Shown here: positions 1 through 7,988 of the stretch, piece after piece
Numbering within the stretch: position 1 is the stretch's first letter
Layout of the letters: each line of letters starts with the position of its first letter
Origin: Clostridium_X cadaveris
GTDB taxonomy: Bacteria > Bacillota > Clostridia > Clostridiales > Clostridiaceae
NCBI RefSeq assembly: GCF_039521325.1
Contig: NZ_BAAACD010000029.1
Length of the DNA stretch: 64,000 nucleotides
Direction: 5' to 3' (one strand)
The notes under the pieces: generated by a model
The model's input: only the letters and a program-made list of their open reading frames with translations
What the model was told of the DNA's origin: nothing
The model's database searches: none
Position numbers and translations under genes: made by a program

Positions 1-1
1 T

Positions 2-499
2 ATGCTAGAAAAAATCATATATATAAGTGGATTTTCAAAAATGTTCGCTATGACAGGTCTAAGGCTTGGATATGTTTGTGCTAAGAAAAACATACTAGAC
101 TCTATTTCAAAGGTTCATCAATATAATGTATCCTGTGCACCATCAATAGTTCAATGGGGAGCTTTAGAGGGACTTAAGAGTTCAATGGATGATGTTAAGA
201 TTATGAGAGAAAGCTTTAAAGAAAGAAGAAACTATTGTTACAATAGGCTTAAAGCGATGGGATTCAGCTGCAGTTTGCCTTCAGGAGCTTTTTACATCTT
301 TCCATCCATAGAAAAGTTTAACCTTTCCAGCGAAGAATTCTGCACTGATTTATTAAATAAAGAAAAAATTGCTTGTGTTCCTGGAAGTGCTTTTGGAAGT
401 AGAGGAGATAATAATATAAGAATCTCATATTGCTATAGCATGAAAGAACTTGAAATGGCGTTAGATGGAATTGAAAGATGGATAGAAGATAAGAAATAG
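2..499 (+). CDS. Class I/II PLP-dependent aminotransferase, C-terminal part (5' end outside window)
   Basis: This is the last 165 residues of a fold-type I aminotransferase; the upstream half lies outside the window. The pyridoxal-phosphate motif SGFSKMFAMTG is at residues 9-19, with the Schiff-base lysine at residue 13, and it is followed by LRLGY. Near the C-terminus NNIRISY carries the arginine that binds the substrate carboxylate in this family. It faces dapB-dapA, so an aspartate or N-acetyl-diaminopimelate aminotransferase (PatA-like) role in lysine synthesis is plausible. That role is inference from context; sequence alone only supports the aminotransferase class. Confidence 0.85.
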   Translation: MLEKIIYISGFSKMFAMTGLRLGYVCAKKNILDSISKVHQYNVSCAPSIVQWGALEGLKSSMDDVKIMRESFKERRNYCYNRLKAMGFSCSLPSGAFYIFPSIEKFNLSSEEFCTDLLNKEKIACVPGSAFGSRGDNNIRISYCYSMKELEMALDGIERWIEDKK

Positions 500-501
500 A
501 A

Positions 502-534
502 ATATAAGGGAGCTTAAGCTCCCTTATATTTTTT
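502..534 (+). terminator. Rho-independent terminator after the aminotransferase
   Basis: A perfect 12-bp stem (502-513 with 518-529, loop TTAA) is followed by a run of six T. It sits between two convergent genes and overlaps the dapB stop codon. The T run favours the plus strand. Confidence 0.85.
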
Positions 535-1294
535 AGATGTTATTTAAGTTTATCATGTCATCCATGTTGTATAGTCCGATTTTTTTATCCTTCATAAATA
601 CAGCAGCTTTTAAGGCTCCTTGAGCAAAAACCTCTCTAGAAATAGCCTTATGATTGAACTCTAAAACTTCACCGGCACCAGCAAAAATTACCTCGTGATC
701 TCCAACTATATTTCCGCCACGTATAGCATGAATACCTATTTCTCCTTTAGAACGCTTAGAAGACCCCTCTCTTCCATATATATATGGAGGTTCGCTTTCC
801 AAAGAATCCTTTATCACATCAGCAAGAAGAATTGCAGTTCCACTAGGGGCATCTACTTTTTGGTTATGATGTTTTTCTACTATCTCTATATCAAAATCAT
901 TATAAAGGTAAGGTGATACCTTCTTTAAGACAGCACTTAATACATTTATCCCTATGCTCATATTGGCAGATCTAAATATAGGAATTTCTTTTGCAGATTC
1001 ATTTATAAATTTTAGATGTTCTTCTGAAAATCCGGTACTGCACACTATAAGTGAAGAATTATTTCCTTTGCAGTAATCAACTAAGTCATATATGGCGTCA
1101 GCACGTGAAAAATCAATTATTACATCTACAGGAACTGTGCAATCTTTAATAGATTGAAATACTGGATAATTATCAAGTTGATCTCCAGATTTGTCTACTC
1201 CTGCAACTATTTCAATATCAGAAAAACTTTTGACTGAGGAAGTTACTACTTTTCCCATTTTTCCATTACAACCATTTAATAAAACTTTTATCAT
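533..1294 (-). CDS. dapB: 4-hydroxy-tetrahydrodipicolinate reductase
   Basis: DapB reduces 4-hydroxy-tetrahydrodipicolinate with NAD(P)H in the diaminopimelate/lysine pathway in the cytosol. The 253-residue length is normal. The dinucleotide loop GCNGKMG is at residues 8-14. The signature EKHHNQKVDAPSGTA, with the catalytic histidine and lysine, lies near residues 140-155. The gene follows dapA on the same strand with a 10-nt gap, so the two form an operon. dapF lies about 60 kb away in this window. Confidence 0.96.
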   Translation of the reverse strand: MIKVLLNGCNGKMGKVVTSSVKSFSDIEIVAGVDKSGDQLDNYPVFQSIKDCTVPVDVIIDFSRADAIYDLVDYCKGNNSSLIVCSTGFSEEHLKFINESAKEIPIFRSANMSIGINVLSAVLKKVSPYLYNDFDIEIVEKHHNQKVDAPSGTAILLADVIKDSLESEPPYIYGREGSSKRSKGEIGIHAIRGGNIVGDHEVIFAGAGEVLEFNHKAISREVFAQGALKAAVFMKDKKIGLYNMDDMINLNNI

Positions 1295-1304
1295 TTTAAT
1301 CCTC

Positions 1305-2183
1305 CTATAATAAGTTTAGTTTTTGAAGCTCATTTTTTAGTACATTTAAATTATCATTACTCATATCACAAAGAGGAAGTCTTAAATTTCCTACCTTCAT
1401 ATCAAGAAGATTTAAAGCAGTTTTTACTGGAATAGGATTAGTTTCAATAAATAAAGCTTCGCATAAAGGAAGAAGCTTTATTTGAAGATCTAAAGATTCT
1501 TTAGTTTTTCCTTCTAAATATAAAGAAACTATATCATGAGTTTCTTTAGGGCATACATTTGCAAGAACAGAAATTACACCGATTCCTCCTACGGATAATA
1601 TAGGAACGATTTGATCATCATTTCCTGAATAAATATCTATTTTATCATTGCAAAGAGCTTTCATCTTAAGGATTTGAGATAAATCACCAGAAGCTTCTTT
1701 TATTGCTTTTATATTTGAAAGCTTACATAACTCAACAAGGGTTTTTGGAGCAATGTTCATACCTGTTCTAGCGGGAACATTATAAAGTATTATAGGGATA
1801 TTTACAGCGTCATTTATTGCTTTGAAATGTGCGATAAGGCCTTTTTGAGTTGTTTTGTTATAGTATGGAGTTATTACAAGCAAAGCATCAACTCCAATAC
1901 TTTCAGCCCATATGCTCATCTCTATAGAAGCTTTAGTATTATTACTTCCAGTACCAGCGATTACGGGTATTCTTTTATTTACCTTTTTAACTGTATACTC
2001 TATAGTCTCTTTTCTTTCGGCTTCACTCATAGTAGAAGCTTCTCCTGTAGTTCCGCATATTATTATAGCGTCAGTTTTATTTTTAATGTGCCATTCTAAT
2101 AGCTCATCAAGTTTATCAAAGTCTACACCGAACTCATTAAATGGAGTTATAAGTGCTACACCAGATCCTTTAAATATTGACAT
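1305..2183 (-). CDS. dapA: 4-hydroxy-tetrahydrodipicolinate synthase
   Basis: DapA condenses pyruvate with aspartate semialdehyde, the committed step to diaminopimelate and lysine. The 292-residue protein has the GTTGE pyruvate-binding loop at residues 44-48, the tyrosine motif ILYNVPARTG near residue 133 and the Schiff-base lysine in AIKEASGDL near residue 161. A strong Shine-Dalgarno (AGGAGGT on the minus strand) precedes the ATG. It is the first gene of the dapA-dapB operon. I looked for a lysine riboswitch upstream; the roughly 170-nt gap to the divergent SASP gene shows none. Confidence 0.97.
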   Translation of the reverse strand: MSIFKGSGVALITPFNEFGVDFDKLDELLEWHIKNKTDAIIICGTTGEASTMSEAERKETIEYTVKKVNKRIPVIAGTGSNNTKASIEMSIWAESIGVDALLVITPYYNKTTQKGLIAHFKAINDAVNIPIILYNVPARTGMNIAPKTLVELCKLSNIKAIKEASGDLSQILKMKALCNDKIDIYSGNDDQIVPILSVGGIGVISVLANVCPKETHDIVSLYLEGKTKESLDLQIKLLPLCEALFIETNPIPVKTALNLLDMKVGNLRLPLCDMSNDNLNVLKNELQKLNLL

Positions 2184-2351
2184 AAGAATACCTCCTAAAG
2201 TTTTTATTATATTATATATTTTATATTATTATATAATTCATGGAGATAAAAATATATATGTAAATACAAAATATTCTTATTGAAGTGAATAAATTTTACT
2301 TGAAAGCTAAAACTATTAAAAACTTAATTTTTAAATCAGGGGGCGTAATTT

Positions 2352-2615
2352 ATGGGAAAGACTCCATTAAAAAAGGTTATAAAAGCAAAGATAAAATCAA
2401 ATAAAGAACTCACACCTGATGAGGTTTTGAGGGAAAAATTAAAATACGAAATAGCTGGAGAACTGGGACTTAGTGAAAAGGTAGATGAACTTGGATGGGG
2501 AGGTCTTACAGCAGAAGAAACAGGGCGTATAGGTGGACTTATGACTAAGAGAAAGAAAGCACTTCATCTTCCAAGCAATAATGAAATTTTAAAGAATATG
2601 GGCAAGCGCAGTTGA
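2352..2615 (+). CDS. Small acid-soluble spore protein, alpha/beta type
   Basis: This 87-residue basic protein has the hallmarks of alpha/beta-type SASPs, which coat and protect DNA in dormant spores. KYEIAGELGL is near residues 31-40, and GWGGLTAEETGRIGGLMTKR is near residues 48-67; its Glu-X-Gly-Arg-Ile-Gly-Gly part resembles the germination-protease and DNA-binding region. The long lysine-rich N-terminus makes it closer to the SspF-like minor type than to the major SASPs. A GGGGGCG-like ribosome site precedes the ATG. Forespore control is expected from the family, but I could not assign a clear sigma-G promoter. Confidence 0.85.
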   Translation: MGKTPLKKVIKAKIKSNKELTPDEVLREKLKYEIAGELGLSEKVDELGWGGLTAEETGRIGGLMTKRKKALHLPSNNEILKNMGKRS

Positions 2616-2690
2616 CGTGAAAGCTAAAAGTATATAAGATAAATTAGTAGAATAAAGAGTTTTGTTTGATGGATAATAAAGGGGGATAAG

Positions 2691-3431
2691 ATGGATAGTT
2701 ACAAAAGGTTATCCAAGATATATGATACTCTCATATATGAAGATATAGATTATGCTAAAATTAGCAATAAAATAATAAGCTTATGTAAGGAATTTGATAT
2801 AGATTATAACAATTATTTAGATTTGGCCTGTGGCACAGGAACTTTGTCTGCTAAAATAGGTAAGGCATTCAAAAAATCTTTTTTAGTTGATATGTCTGAG
2901 GATATGCTTATGGAAGCCTATGAAAAGTTAAAGAGCAATAGAATAAATGCTACAATAATATGTCAGGATATGAGTGAACTGAATATAAATAGTAAATTTA
3001 ATTTAATTACATGTTCTTTAGATTCAACTAATTATATTGTAGATGAAGAAAATCTTAAAAATTATTTTAAAGGAGTTTCTTCTCTTTTAGAAACTGACGG
3101 AATCTTTATATTTGATATAAATTCTTATTATAAGCTTAGCGAGATATTAGGCAATAATACATATAGTTATGATGAAGAAGATATATTTTATTCTTGGGAT
3201 AATTACTTTGAAGAGGAAACTTTATATATGAACTTAGTTTTCTTTGTTAAGAGTGGAAATCTATACGAAAGATTTGATGAGGAACATATAGAGAAAGCCT
3301 ATAAGACAGAGTATCTAGATAAGGTGCTTAATGAATGCGGTCTTCAAGTTATTAAAAAAGTTGATAATTATGGAGAAGAGGATATAACAGATTTAACAGA
3401 AAGAATAACTTATGTAGTTAAGAAAAAGTAG
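2691..3431 (+). CDS. Class I SAM-dependent methyltransferase, substrate unknown
   Basis: The 246-residue protein has a Rossmann methyltransferase fold. Motif I, LDLACGTGT, is at residues 43-51; an acidic position after motif II (FLVDMSEDM) and the motif LITCSLDSTNYI follow. It ends 12 nt before hslO and probably shares its transcript. The family is broad (Methyltransf_25-like) and the substrate cannot be predicted. No sign of truncation. Confidence 0.8.
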   Translation: MDSYKRLSKIYDTLIYEDIDYAKISNKIISLCKEFDIDYNNYLDLACGTGTLSAKIGKAFKKSFLVDMSEDMLMEAYEKLKSNRINATIICQDMSELNINSKFNLITCSLDSTNYIVDEENLKNYFKGVSSLLETDGIFIFDINSYYKLSEILGNNTYSYDEEDIFYSWDNYFEEETLYMNLVFFVKSGNLYERFDEEHIEKAYKTEYLDKVLNECGLQVIKKVDNYGEEDITDLTERITYVVKKK

Positions 3432-3443
3432 GGAGGAATTAAA

Positions 3444-4352
3444 TTGAAAGATATACTTATTAAAGCAACTGCCTTAGAGGGAATGGTAAGAATAATTGGA
3501 GTTAGCAGTACAAATCTTGTGAATATAGGAGCAAAAAAGCACAACTGTAGTCCTACTGCGAGTGCAGCACTTGGACGTTCATTAACTGCTGGGGCTATTT
3601 TGGGCTCAATGCTTAAAGGTTCAAAAGATACTGTTACTCTTCAAATTAATGGAGGGGGCGAAGCAAAGGGAGTAGTAGTAACTGCATATAGTGATGGAAG
3701 AGTTAAAGGGTATATAGGTAATCCTAATGTTGACCTTCCTTTAAACGATAAAGGTAAACTAGATGTAGGAGGAGCCATAGGAAAAAATGGATCTCTATAT
3801 GTAATTAGAGACATGGGACTTAAAGAACCATATGTAGGACAAGTACCTATATTTACTGGTGAAATAGCAGAAGACTTAGCCTATTATTTTACTGTATCTG
3901 AGCAGACACCATCAGCAGTAGCATTAGGAGTCTTGGTTGATAAAGATTTATCCATTAAAGCGTCAGGAGGATTTGTTATTCAAATGCTTCCAGGAGCGGA
4001 TGAACTTTTGGCAGATACTATAATGTATAGACTTGAAGAAATACCATCCGTTACTGAAATGATGGTAAAGGGAATGAATATAAAAGATATTTTAGAATAT
4101 ATATTTGAAGATATGGATTTAAAGATATTAGAGGAAGATGAACCTTTTTATCAATGTGACTGTTCAAAGGAAAAAGTTGAAAAAGCTCTTATCAGCATAG
4201 GTGAAAAAGATTTACAAGAATTATATGATGATAATAAGAGTGAAGAACTTGTATGCAATTTCTGTAATGAAAAGTATATTTTTACCCATGAAGATATAGG
4301 AAATATATTAAAATCAAAACAAAATAGTAAAAATAATATTGACAATGAATAA
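3444..4352 (+). CDS. hslO: Redox-regulated chaperone Hsp33 (TTG start)
   Basis: Hsp33 is a cytosolic holdase switched on by oxidation. Of the 302 residues, the first 230 or so form the substrate-binding core. The C-terminal zinc site uses Cys238-X-Cys240 and Cys271-X2-Cys274, the family's redox switch. The start is a TTG 12 nt after the methyltransferase stop, with GGGAGG upstream. No terminator is seen before the tRNA cluster that begins 27 nt downstream. Confidence 0.95.
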   Translation: MKDILIKATALEGMVRIIGVSSTNLVNIGAKKHNCSPTASAALGRSLTAGAILGSMLKGSKDTVTLQINGGGEAKGVVVTAYSDGRVKGYIGNPNVDLPLNDKGKLDVGGAIGKNGSLYVIRDMGLKEPYVGQVPIFTGEIAEDLAYYFTVSEQTPSAVALGVLVDKDLSIKASGGFVIQMLPGADELLADTIMYRLEEIPSVTEMMVKGMNIKDILEYIFEDMDLKILEEDEPFYQCDCSKEKVEKALISIGEKDLQELYDDNKSEELVCNFCNEKYIFTHEDIGNILKSKQNSKNNIDNE

Positions 4353-4379
4353 AATGCATTATATAATTTAAAAGGAAGT

Positions 4380-4456
4380 GGCCTAGTGGCTCAGTTGGTT
4401 AGAGTGCCGGCCTGTCACGCCGGAGGTCGAGGGTTCGAGTCCCTTCTAGGTCGCCA
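4380..4456 (+). tRNA. tRNA-Asp (GTC)
   Basis: A full cloverleaf can be folded. The 7-bp acceptor stem starts GGCCTAG, the anticodon loop CTGTCAC contains GTC, the T-loop TTCGAGT is present, and CCA is encoded. First of three tandem tRNAs. Confidence 0.97.
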
Positions 4457-4461
4457 CTTTT

Positions 4462-4537
<76 letters not shown>

Positions 4538-4544
4538 GTTTTAT

Positions 4545-4619
4545 GCGGGAGTGGCTCAGTGGTAGAGCGTCACCTTGCCAAGGTGAACGTCGCGAGTTCG
4601 AATCTCGTCTTCCGCTCCA
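4545..4619 (+). tRNA. tRNA-Gly (GCC)
   Basis: Cloverleaf with acceptor GCGGGAG, anticodon loop TTGCCAA with GCC, T-loop TTCGAAT and an encoded CCA. Last tRNA of the cluster. Confidence 0.97.
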
Positions 4620-4620
4620 A

Positions 4621-4648
4621 AAGCATCGATTATATCGATGCTTTTTTA
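4621..4648 (+). terminator. Terminator of the tRNA cluster
   Basis: AAGCATCGAT pairs with ATCGATGCTT around a 3-nt loop and runs into a T tract, directly after tRNA-Gly. Confidence 0.9.
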
Positions 4649-4669
4649 TATTCTATTAAAAAATAAATC

Positions 4670-4711
4670 CTCAATATAAATCATAGATTGAAAAGCTTAA
4701 TTTATATTGAG
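4670..4711. repeat. Inverted repeat in the gap between the tRNA cluster and the DUF6873-like gene
   Basis: CTCAATATAAAT (4670-4681) is perfectly repeated in inverse at 4700-4711, with an 18-nt loop. There is no good T tract on either side. It may be a second weak terminator or a stability hairpin. Apart from this and the next hairpin, 4649-4808 shows nothing recognisable. Confidence 0.5.
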
Positions 4712-4765
4712 ATTTTATGAATAAATTTTAATATGAGAAAAATAGAAATTAGTATAAAAAATAGG

Positions 4766-4805
4766 TTATAATCCCCGCCGTAAAATTTTACTACGGGGAT
4801 TATAA
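4766..4805 (-). terminator. Terminator for the minus-strand gene ending at 4809
   Basis: ATAATCCCCG (4768-4777) pairs with CGGGGATTAT (4794-4803), extended by two A-T pairs outside and a palindromic GTAAAATTTTAC inside. On the minus strand it follows the stop codon and is followed by a T-rich run. Confidence 0.8.
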
Positions 4806-4808
4806 AGT

Positions 4809-5510
4809 TTAAAATATAGATAATATACTTCCTCTGTCAATTAAAGGTCCTTTTCGAAGATACAATGGATTCACATTATGCTTTTTTAAAAAACTTAATA
4901 CTTCTTTTCCATATTTATAGTAAGAAAGATCTCCAAAAAAAGCTAAGGTAGATTTGTCTATGAGACCGCAAGTGCCTCCGATAAAGCCGTAATCAAGTCC
5001 TGGCAGAAGTATATCTCCAGGTGGAAGCAATAAAACATCTATATTAGTAGAAGATAGAGCGTTTTTTATTGAAATATCGCTGGTAATAATAGCATTATCA
5101 CTTACAATGGCAGCTGAACACTTAGTATAACCTTGATTTGTATTTATTAATTTTTTTGATTTTACAAGATTTAAAAGATTTTTATCTGTACAATTTAACT
5201 TGTGTATAAAATAATCGTTTAAATTTAAAGCGTTAAGTATTATATCGTATGGATAATTCTTTTGAAGATATTCCGAAGATCTAAATACATTAATATTTAA
5301 ATTTTTTAAATCACATATTAAATTTTCGGGAAAATCCCTATGAACAATTATGGTGTTTTTGTCAATTATATGCAAATGTATATCTGGATGACAACTTATA
5401 GCTTCATATAAATTTTTGGCTTTTGGACAATAAATAAGATGTATCTTTCTTTTTTTTAATTCGTTTAATTCTTCAAGTTCAATTCTAGAGTCTACAAAAG
5501 ATATAGTCAA
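4809..5510 (-). CDS. Conserved clostridial protein, DUF6873-like, possible GME fold
   Basis: This 233-residue protein has no certain function. It resembles the clostridial family that I recall being annotated as DUF6873, with a guanidino-group-modifying-enzyme (GME) fold. Visible features are a Cys-bearing segment TNQGYTKCSAAIVSDNAIIT near the middle, then the glycine-rich GFIGGTCGLID and LAFFGDLSYY. No signal peptide or membrane segment is seen. I chose the TTG at 5510, 8 nt after an AAGGAG site, over a GTG three codons upstream that overlaps that site. Monocistronic, with its own terminator. Confidence 0.6.
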   Translation of the reverse strand: MTISFVDSRIELEELNELKKRKIHLIYCPKAKNLYEAISCHPDIHLHIIDKNTIIVHRDFPENLICDLKNLNINVFRSSEYLQKNYPYDIILNALNLNDYFIHKLNCTDKNLLNLVKSKKLINTNQGYTKCSAAIVSDNAIITSDISIKNALSSTNIDVLLLPPGDILLPGLDYGFIGGTCGLIDKSTLAFFGDLSYYKYGKEVLSFLKKHNVNPLYLRKGPLIDRGSILSIF

Positions 5511-5667
5511 AACAGACACTCCTTTCTCTATTAATTTTATAATTATAAGCTTTATTTATCAAGGTATTAGATGGAAAGTAGCTATGTGTTGTCGAGAATT
5601 GTTATTATTTTTTTGTATATCCATCTCATTAAAACACATACTATGATTAAGAAGGGAGTGAGAAAAA

Positions 5668-6558
5668 ATGCTTCTTCTAAAGATCATATACGAAGGGGAC
5701 TCTATAATTGTAGATGAGTTGCAAGAGCTTAAAGGTTATTACAAAGACAAGAATATAGTATTAGGGATATGTGAAAGCATAGATGAAAATACTCACTTCA
5801 TAAAAATACTTTGTGATGATGATATATACAACGAAAAATTAAAATCTGCTATCCAATTAAGGGTAAGCACTATTTTATATAAAATAGTAGTAAGTATATT
5901 TAAAGACAAAGAATTATATGAAATTTTGACAGATAGCTATTTCTTTCTAAGAAGTGACGAAATTCCTGAATTGAGTGACAAAATTATAAAAGGATTAAAT
6001 GGGGATGAAAATATAAAGGATGAAACCTCTATATATTGTTTAAATAGACAGAATAACATAATAGAGAAGATTAAAGAATGTATAGAAGAAAAAGATGAGA
6101 TAAATGTAGAAGGATTTATAAGATTTAGAATGAAAGAACTTTTAGGAGATTTTCAAAGTATAGTAGATAAGATTGTGGAGACTTATCTAGTTGAAAAAGA
6201 ATACAATGAATTTGTGAAACTATTAAAATATTTTGTTGAAGTTCAAGAAAGCAAAATAGATGAACTTCATATAATAATTGACTCAAGTGGTTCTTACCAT
6301 CTTGAAAATAGAGAAGGAAAAGATATAATGGATGAGTTTGTAAATGAATTATTAGATTGCAAAATGGGATCTACAATAAATGTGGAGGATATGATAATAA
6401 GTGGACTTATAACTAATGCTCCACAAAAGATAATAATTCATGGAGCTGAGAACTCATCTAATAAAGAATTAATTGAAACTATAAAAAATGTTTTTTTAGA
6501 TAGAGCTATAATCTGCAGTGGATGCAGTAGATGTGTAAAAACTAAAATAAAAATATAA
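5668..6558 (+). CDS. ytxC: YtxC-family sporulation-associated protein
   Basis: The 296-residue acidic protein matches the YtxC family, named for a Bacillus subtilis sporulation-associated gene; its biochemical role is not known. It is mostly helical by composition, with no membrane segment. The C-terminus has a cysteine cluster, IICSGCSRCVKTK, which could bind metal but is not proven to do so. An AGGGAGTG ribosome site precedes the ATG. It lies directly upstream of the infC leader; YtxC genes sit near translation genes in other Firmicutes too. Confidence 0.75.
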   Translation: MLLLKIIYEGDSIIVDELQELKGYYKDKNIVLGICESIDENTHFIKILCDDDIYNEKLKSAIQLRVSTILYKIVVSIFKDKELYEILTDSYFFLRSDEIPELSDKIIKGLNGDENIKDETSIYCLNRQNNIIEKIKECIEEKDEINVEGFIRFRMKELLGDFQSIVDKIVETYLVEKEYNEFVKLLKYFVEVQESKIDELHIIIDSSGSYHLENREGKDIMDEFVNELLDCKMGSTINVEDMIISGLITNAPQKIIIHGAENSSNKELIETIKNVFLDRAIICSGCSRCVKTKIKI

Positions 6559-6565
6559 TATAGTA

Positions 6566-6594
6566 TTGACAGTAAAAAATTGAAGTGTTATAAT
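6566..6594 (+). promoter_or_regulatory. Sigma-A promoter of infC-rpmI-rplT
   Basis: A perfect TTGACA (6566-6571) and TATAAT (6589-6594) are separated by 17 nt. The expected transcription start is near 6601. Confidence 0.92.
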
Positions 6595-6600
6595 TATTTT

Positions 6601-6709
6601 TGTCAAGTAGAGACTATCGTTTCTCACCTTACGGCGTGCTTAGTAAGGTACCTAGCTTTAAAGATTAATTTTGTTAGGATAATGAGGGCGGTATTATACC
6701 GCCCTTTTT
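6601..6709 (+). promoter_or_regulatory. Probable ribosomal protein L20 leader with terminator
   Basis: The leader between promoter and infC contains a structured stretch, with CTTAC and GTAAG segments able to pair. It then has a terminator: GGGCGG pairs with CCGCCC at 6686-6704, followed by five T. In Firmicutes the infC-rpmI-rplT leader binds L20, which causes premature termination. Position, size and terminator fit that family; I could not test the exact L20-binding fold. Confidence 0.72.
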
Positions 6710-6756
6710 ATATATGTAAAACATTAATTTTATATATTATGCGGAGGTGAAAAAAT

Positions 6757-7269
6757 ATTAATAATAAAGGTTATACCATTAATGATGATATAAGAGAAAG
6801 AGAAGTTAGAGTTATAGCCAATGACAATGAACAATTAGGCGTTTTACCAACTAAAGAAGCTTTAAGATTGGCAGAAGAAAAAGAGCTTGATCTAGTAATG
6901 ATATCTCCAGGTGCAAAGCCACCAGTTTGCAAAATCATGGATTATGGAAAATTCATATATGAGCAATCTAAGAGAGAAAAAGAAGCAAGAAAAAAGCAGA
7001 AAGTTGTAAGCATTAAGGAAATAAGATTTAGTCCAACTATAGAAGAACACGACGTTGCTATAAAGGCTAATAATGCTAAGAAATTCTTGCAAGATGGAGA
7101 TAAAGTTAAAGTAACAGTGAGATTTAGAGGTAGAGAAGCCGATTATTCACATGTTGGAATAAAAATTCTAGATAATTTTGTTTCAAAGTTAGATGGAGCT
7201 GGAGTGGTTGAAAAGCCAGCTAAATTAGAAGGAAGAAATATGATACTAATTTTAGCTCCAAAGAAATAA
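6757..7269 (+). CDS. infC: Translation initiation factor IF-3 (AUU start)
   Basis: IF-3 binds the 30S subunit and proofreads start codons. The frame is open back to a TGA at 6748. Between that stop and the conserved INDDIREREVRV there is no ATG, GTG or TTG. ATT at 6757, 9 nt after GGAGG, gives 170 residues and a normal N-terminus. A TTG at 6868 would remove 37 residues of the N-domain. AUU starts on infC are known and allow IF-3 to repress its own translation. The N-domain covers about residues 1-70 and the C-domain 80-168. First gene of an operon with rpmI and rplT. Confidence 0.93.
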   Translation: MNNKGYTINDDIREREVRVIANDNEQLGVLPTKEALRLAEEKELDLVMISPGAKPPVCKIMDYGKFIYEQSKREKEARKKQKVVSIKEIRFSPTIEEHDVAIKANNAKKFLQDGDKVKVTVRFRGREADYSHVGIKILDNFVSKLDGAGVVEKPAKLEGRNMILILAPKK

Positions 7270-7295
7270 CAGAGCTTGGGAGGAGGATTTTAATT

Positions 7296-7493
7296 ATGCC
7301 AAAAATGAAAACTCATAGAGGTGCAGCAAAAAGATTTAAGAAAACAGGAACAGGAAAGTTAAAGAGAGCAAAGGCTTTTAAGAGCCACATCTTAACTAAG
7401 AAGACTTCTAAGAGAAAGAGAAATCTTAGAAAGACTGGATATGTTTCAGTATCACAAGAAAAAGTATACAAGAAGTTATTACCATATATTTAA
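7296..7493 (+). CDS. rpmI: 50S ribosomal protein L35
   Basis: A 65-residue, very basic protein beginning MPKMKTHRGAAKRFKKTGTG, the L35 signature. Ribosome site GGGAGGAGG lies upstream. It is 26 nt after infC and 29 nt before rplT in the conserved operon. Confidence 0.98.
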   Translation: MPKMKTHRGAAKRFKKTGTGKLKRAKAFKSHILTKKTSKRKRNLRKTGYVSVSQEKVYKKLLPYI

Positions 7494-7522
7494 GAGTAAT
7501 ACTAAAATAGGAGGTTAACGAA

Positions 7523-7882
7523 ATGGCAAGAGTTAAGAGAGCGTTGAATGCACGTAAGAATCATAAAAAGGTTTTAAAACTTGCAAAAGGATACTATGGT
7601 GGAAAAAGCAAGTTATTTAAGACTGCTAATGAAAGTGTTATAAGAGCGTTAAGAAATGCTTATGTAGGAAGAAAGTTAAAGAAGAGAGATTTCAGAAAGC
7701 TTTGGATAGCAAGAATAAATGCTGGTGCAAGAATGAATGGATTATCTTATTCAAAGTTCATGAATGGAATAAAATTAGCTGGAATAGATATGAATAGAAA
7801 GATGTTATCTGAGATAGCTATAAATGATCCAAAAGCATTTACAGAATTAGTTGAAATCGCAAAAAAGCAAATAGAAGCTTAA
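7523..7882 (+). CDS. rplT: 50S ribosomal protein L20
   Basis: A 119-residue basic protein with the L20 start MARVKRALNARKNHKKVLKL and the segment LWIARINAGARMNGLSYSKF. L20 organises 23S rRNA early in assembly. In Firmicutes it also represses its own operon through the leader, which here would be 6601-6709. Preceded by AGGAGG. Confidence 0.98.
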   Translation: MARVKRALNARKNHKKVLKLAKGYYGGKSKLFKTANESVIRALRNAYVGRKLKKRDFRKLWIARINAGARMNGLSYSKFMNGIKLAGIDMNRKMLSEIAINDPKAFTELVEIAKKQIEA

Positions 7883-7888
7883 TATAAG

Positions 7889-7914
7889 AAAATGCGGCTT
7901 ATGTCGCATTTTTT
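7889..7914 (+). terminator. Terminator of infC-rpmI-rplT
   Basis: AAAATGCG pairs with CGCATTTT around an 8-nt loop and ends in a T run, 7 nt after the rplT stop. Confidence 0.88.
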
Positions 7915-7988
7915 GCATTAGTACGGATAATATAATGTATACTATATTAAGTTATAAAAATTATCACTAAATTTATGGGGTGATTATA

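Noticed and set aside
2184..2351. Possible lysine riboswitch upstream of dapA
   Set aside because: The gap is too short and lacks the conserved lysine-element blocks and a terminator.
4670..4711. Inverted repeat as the ends of an insertion sequence
   Set aside because: The arms are only 18 nt apart and no target-site duplication or transposase remnant is visible; a simple hairpin explains it.
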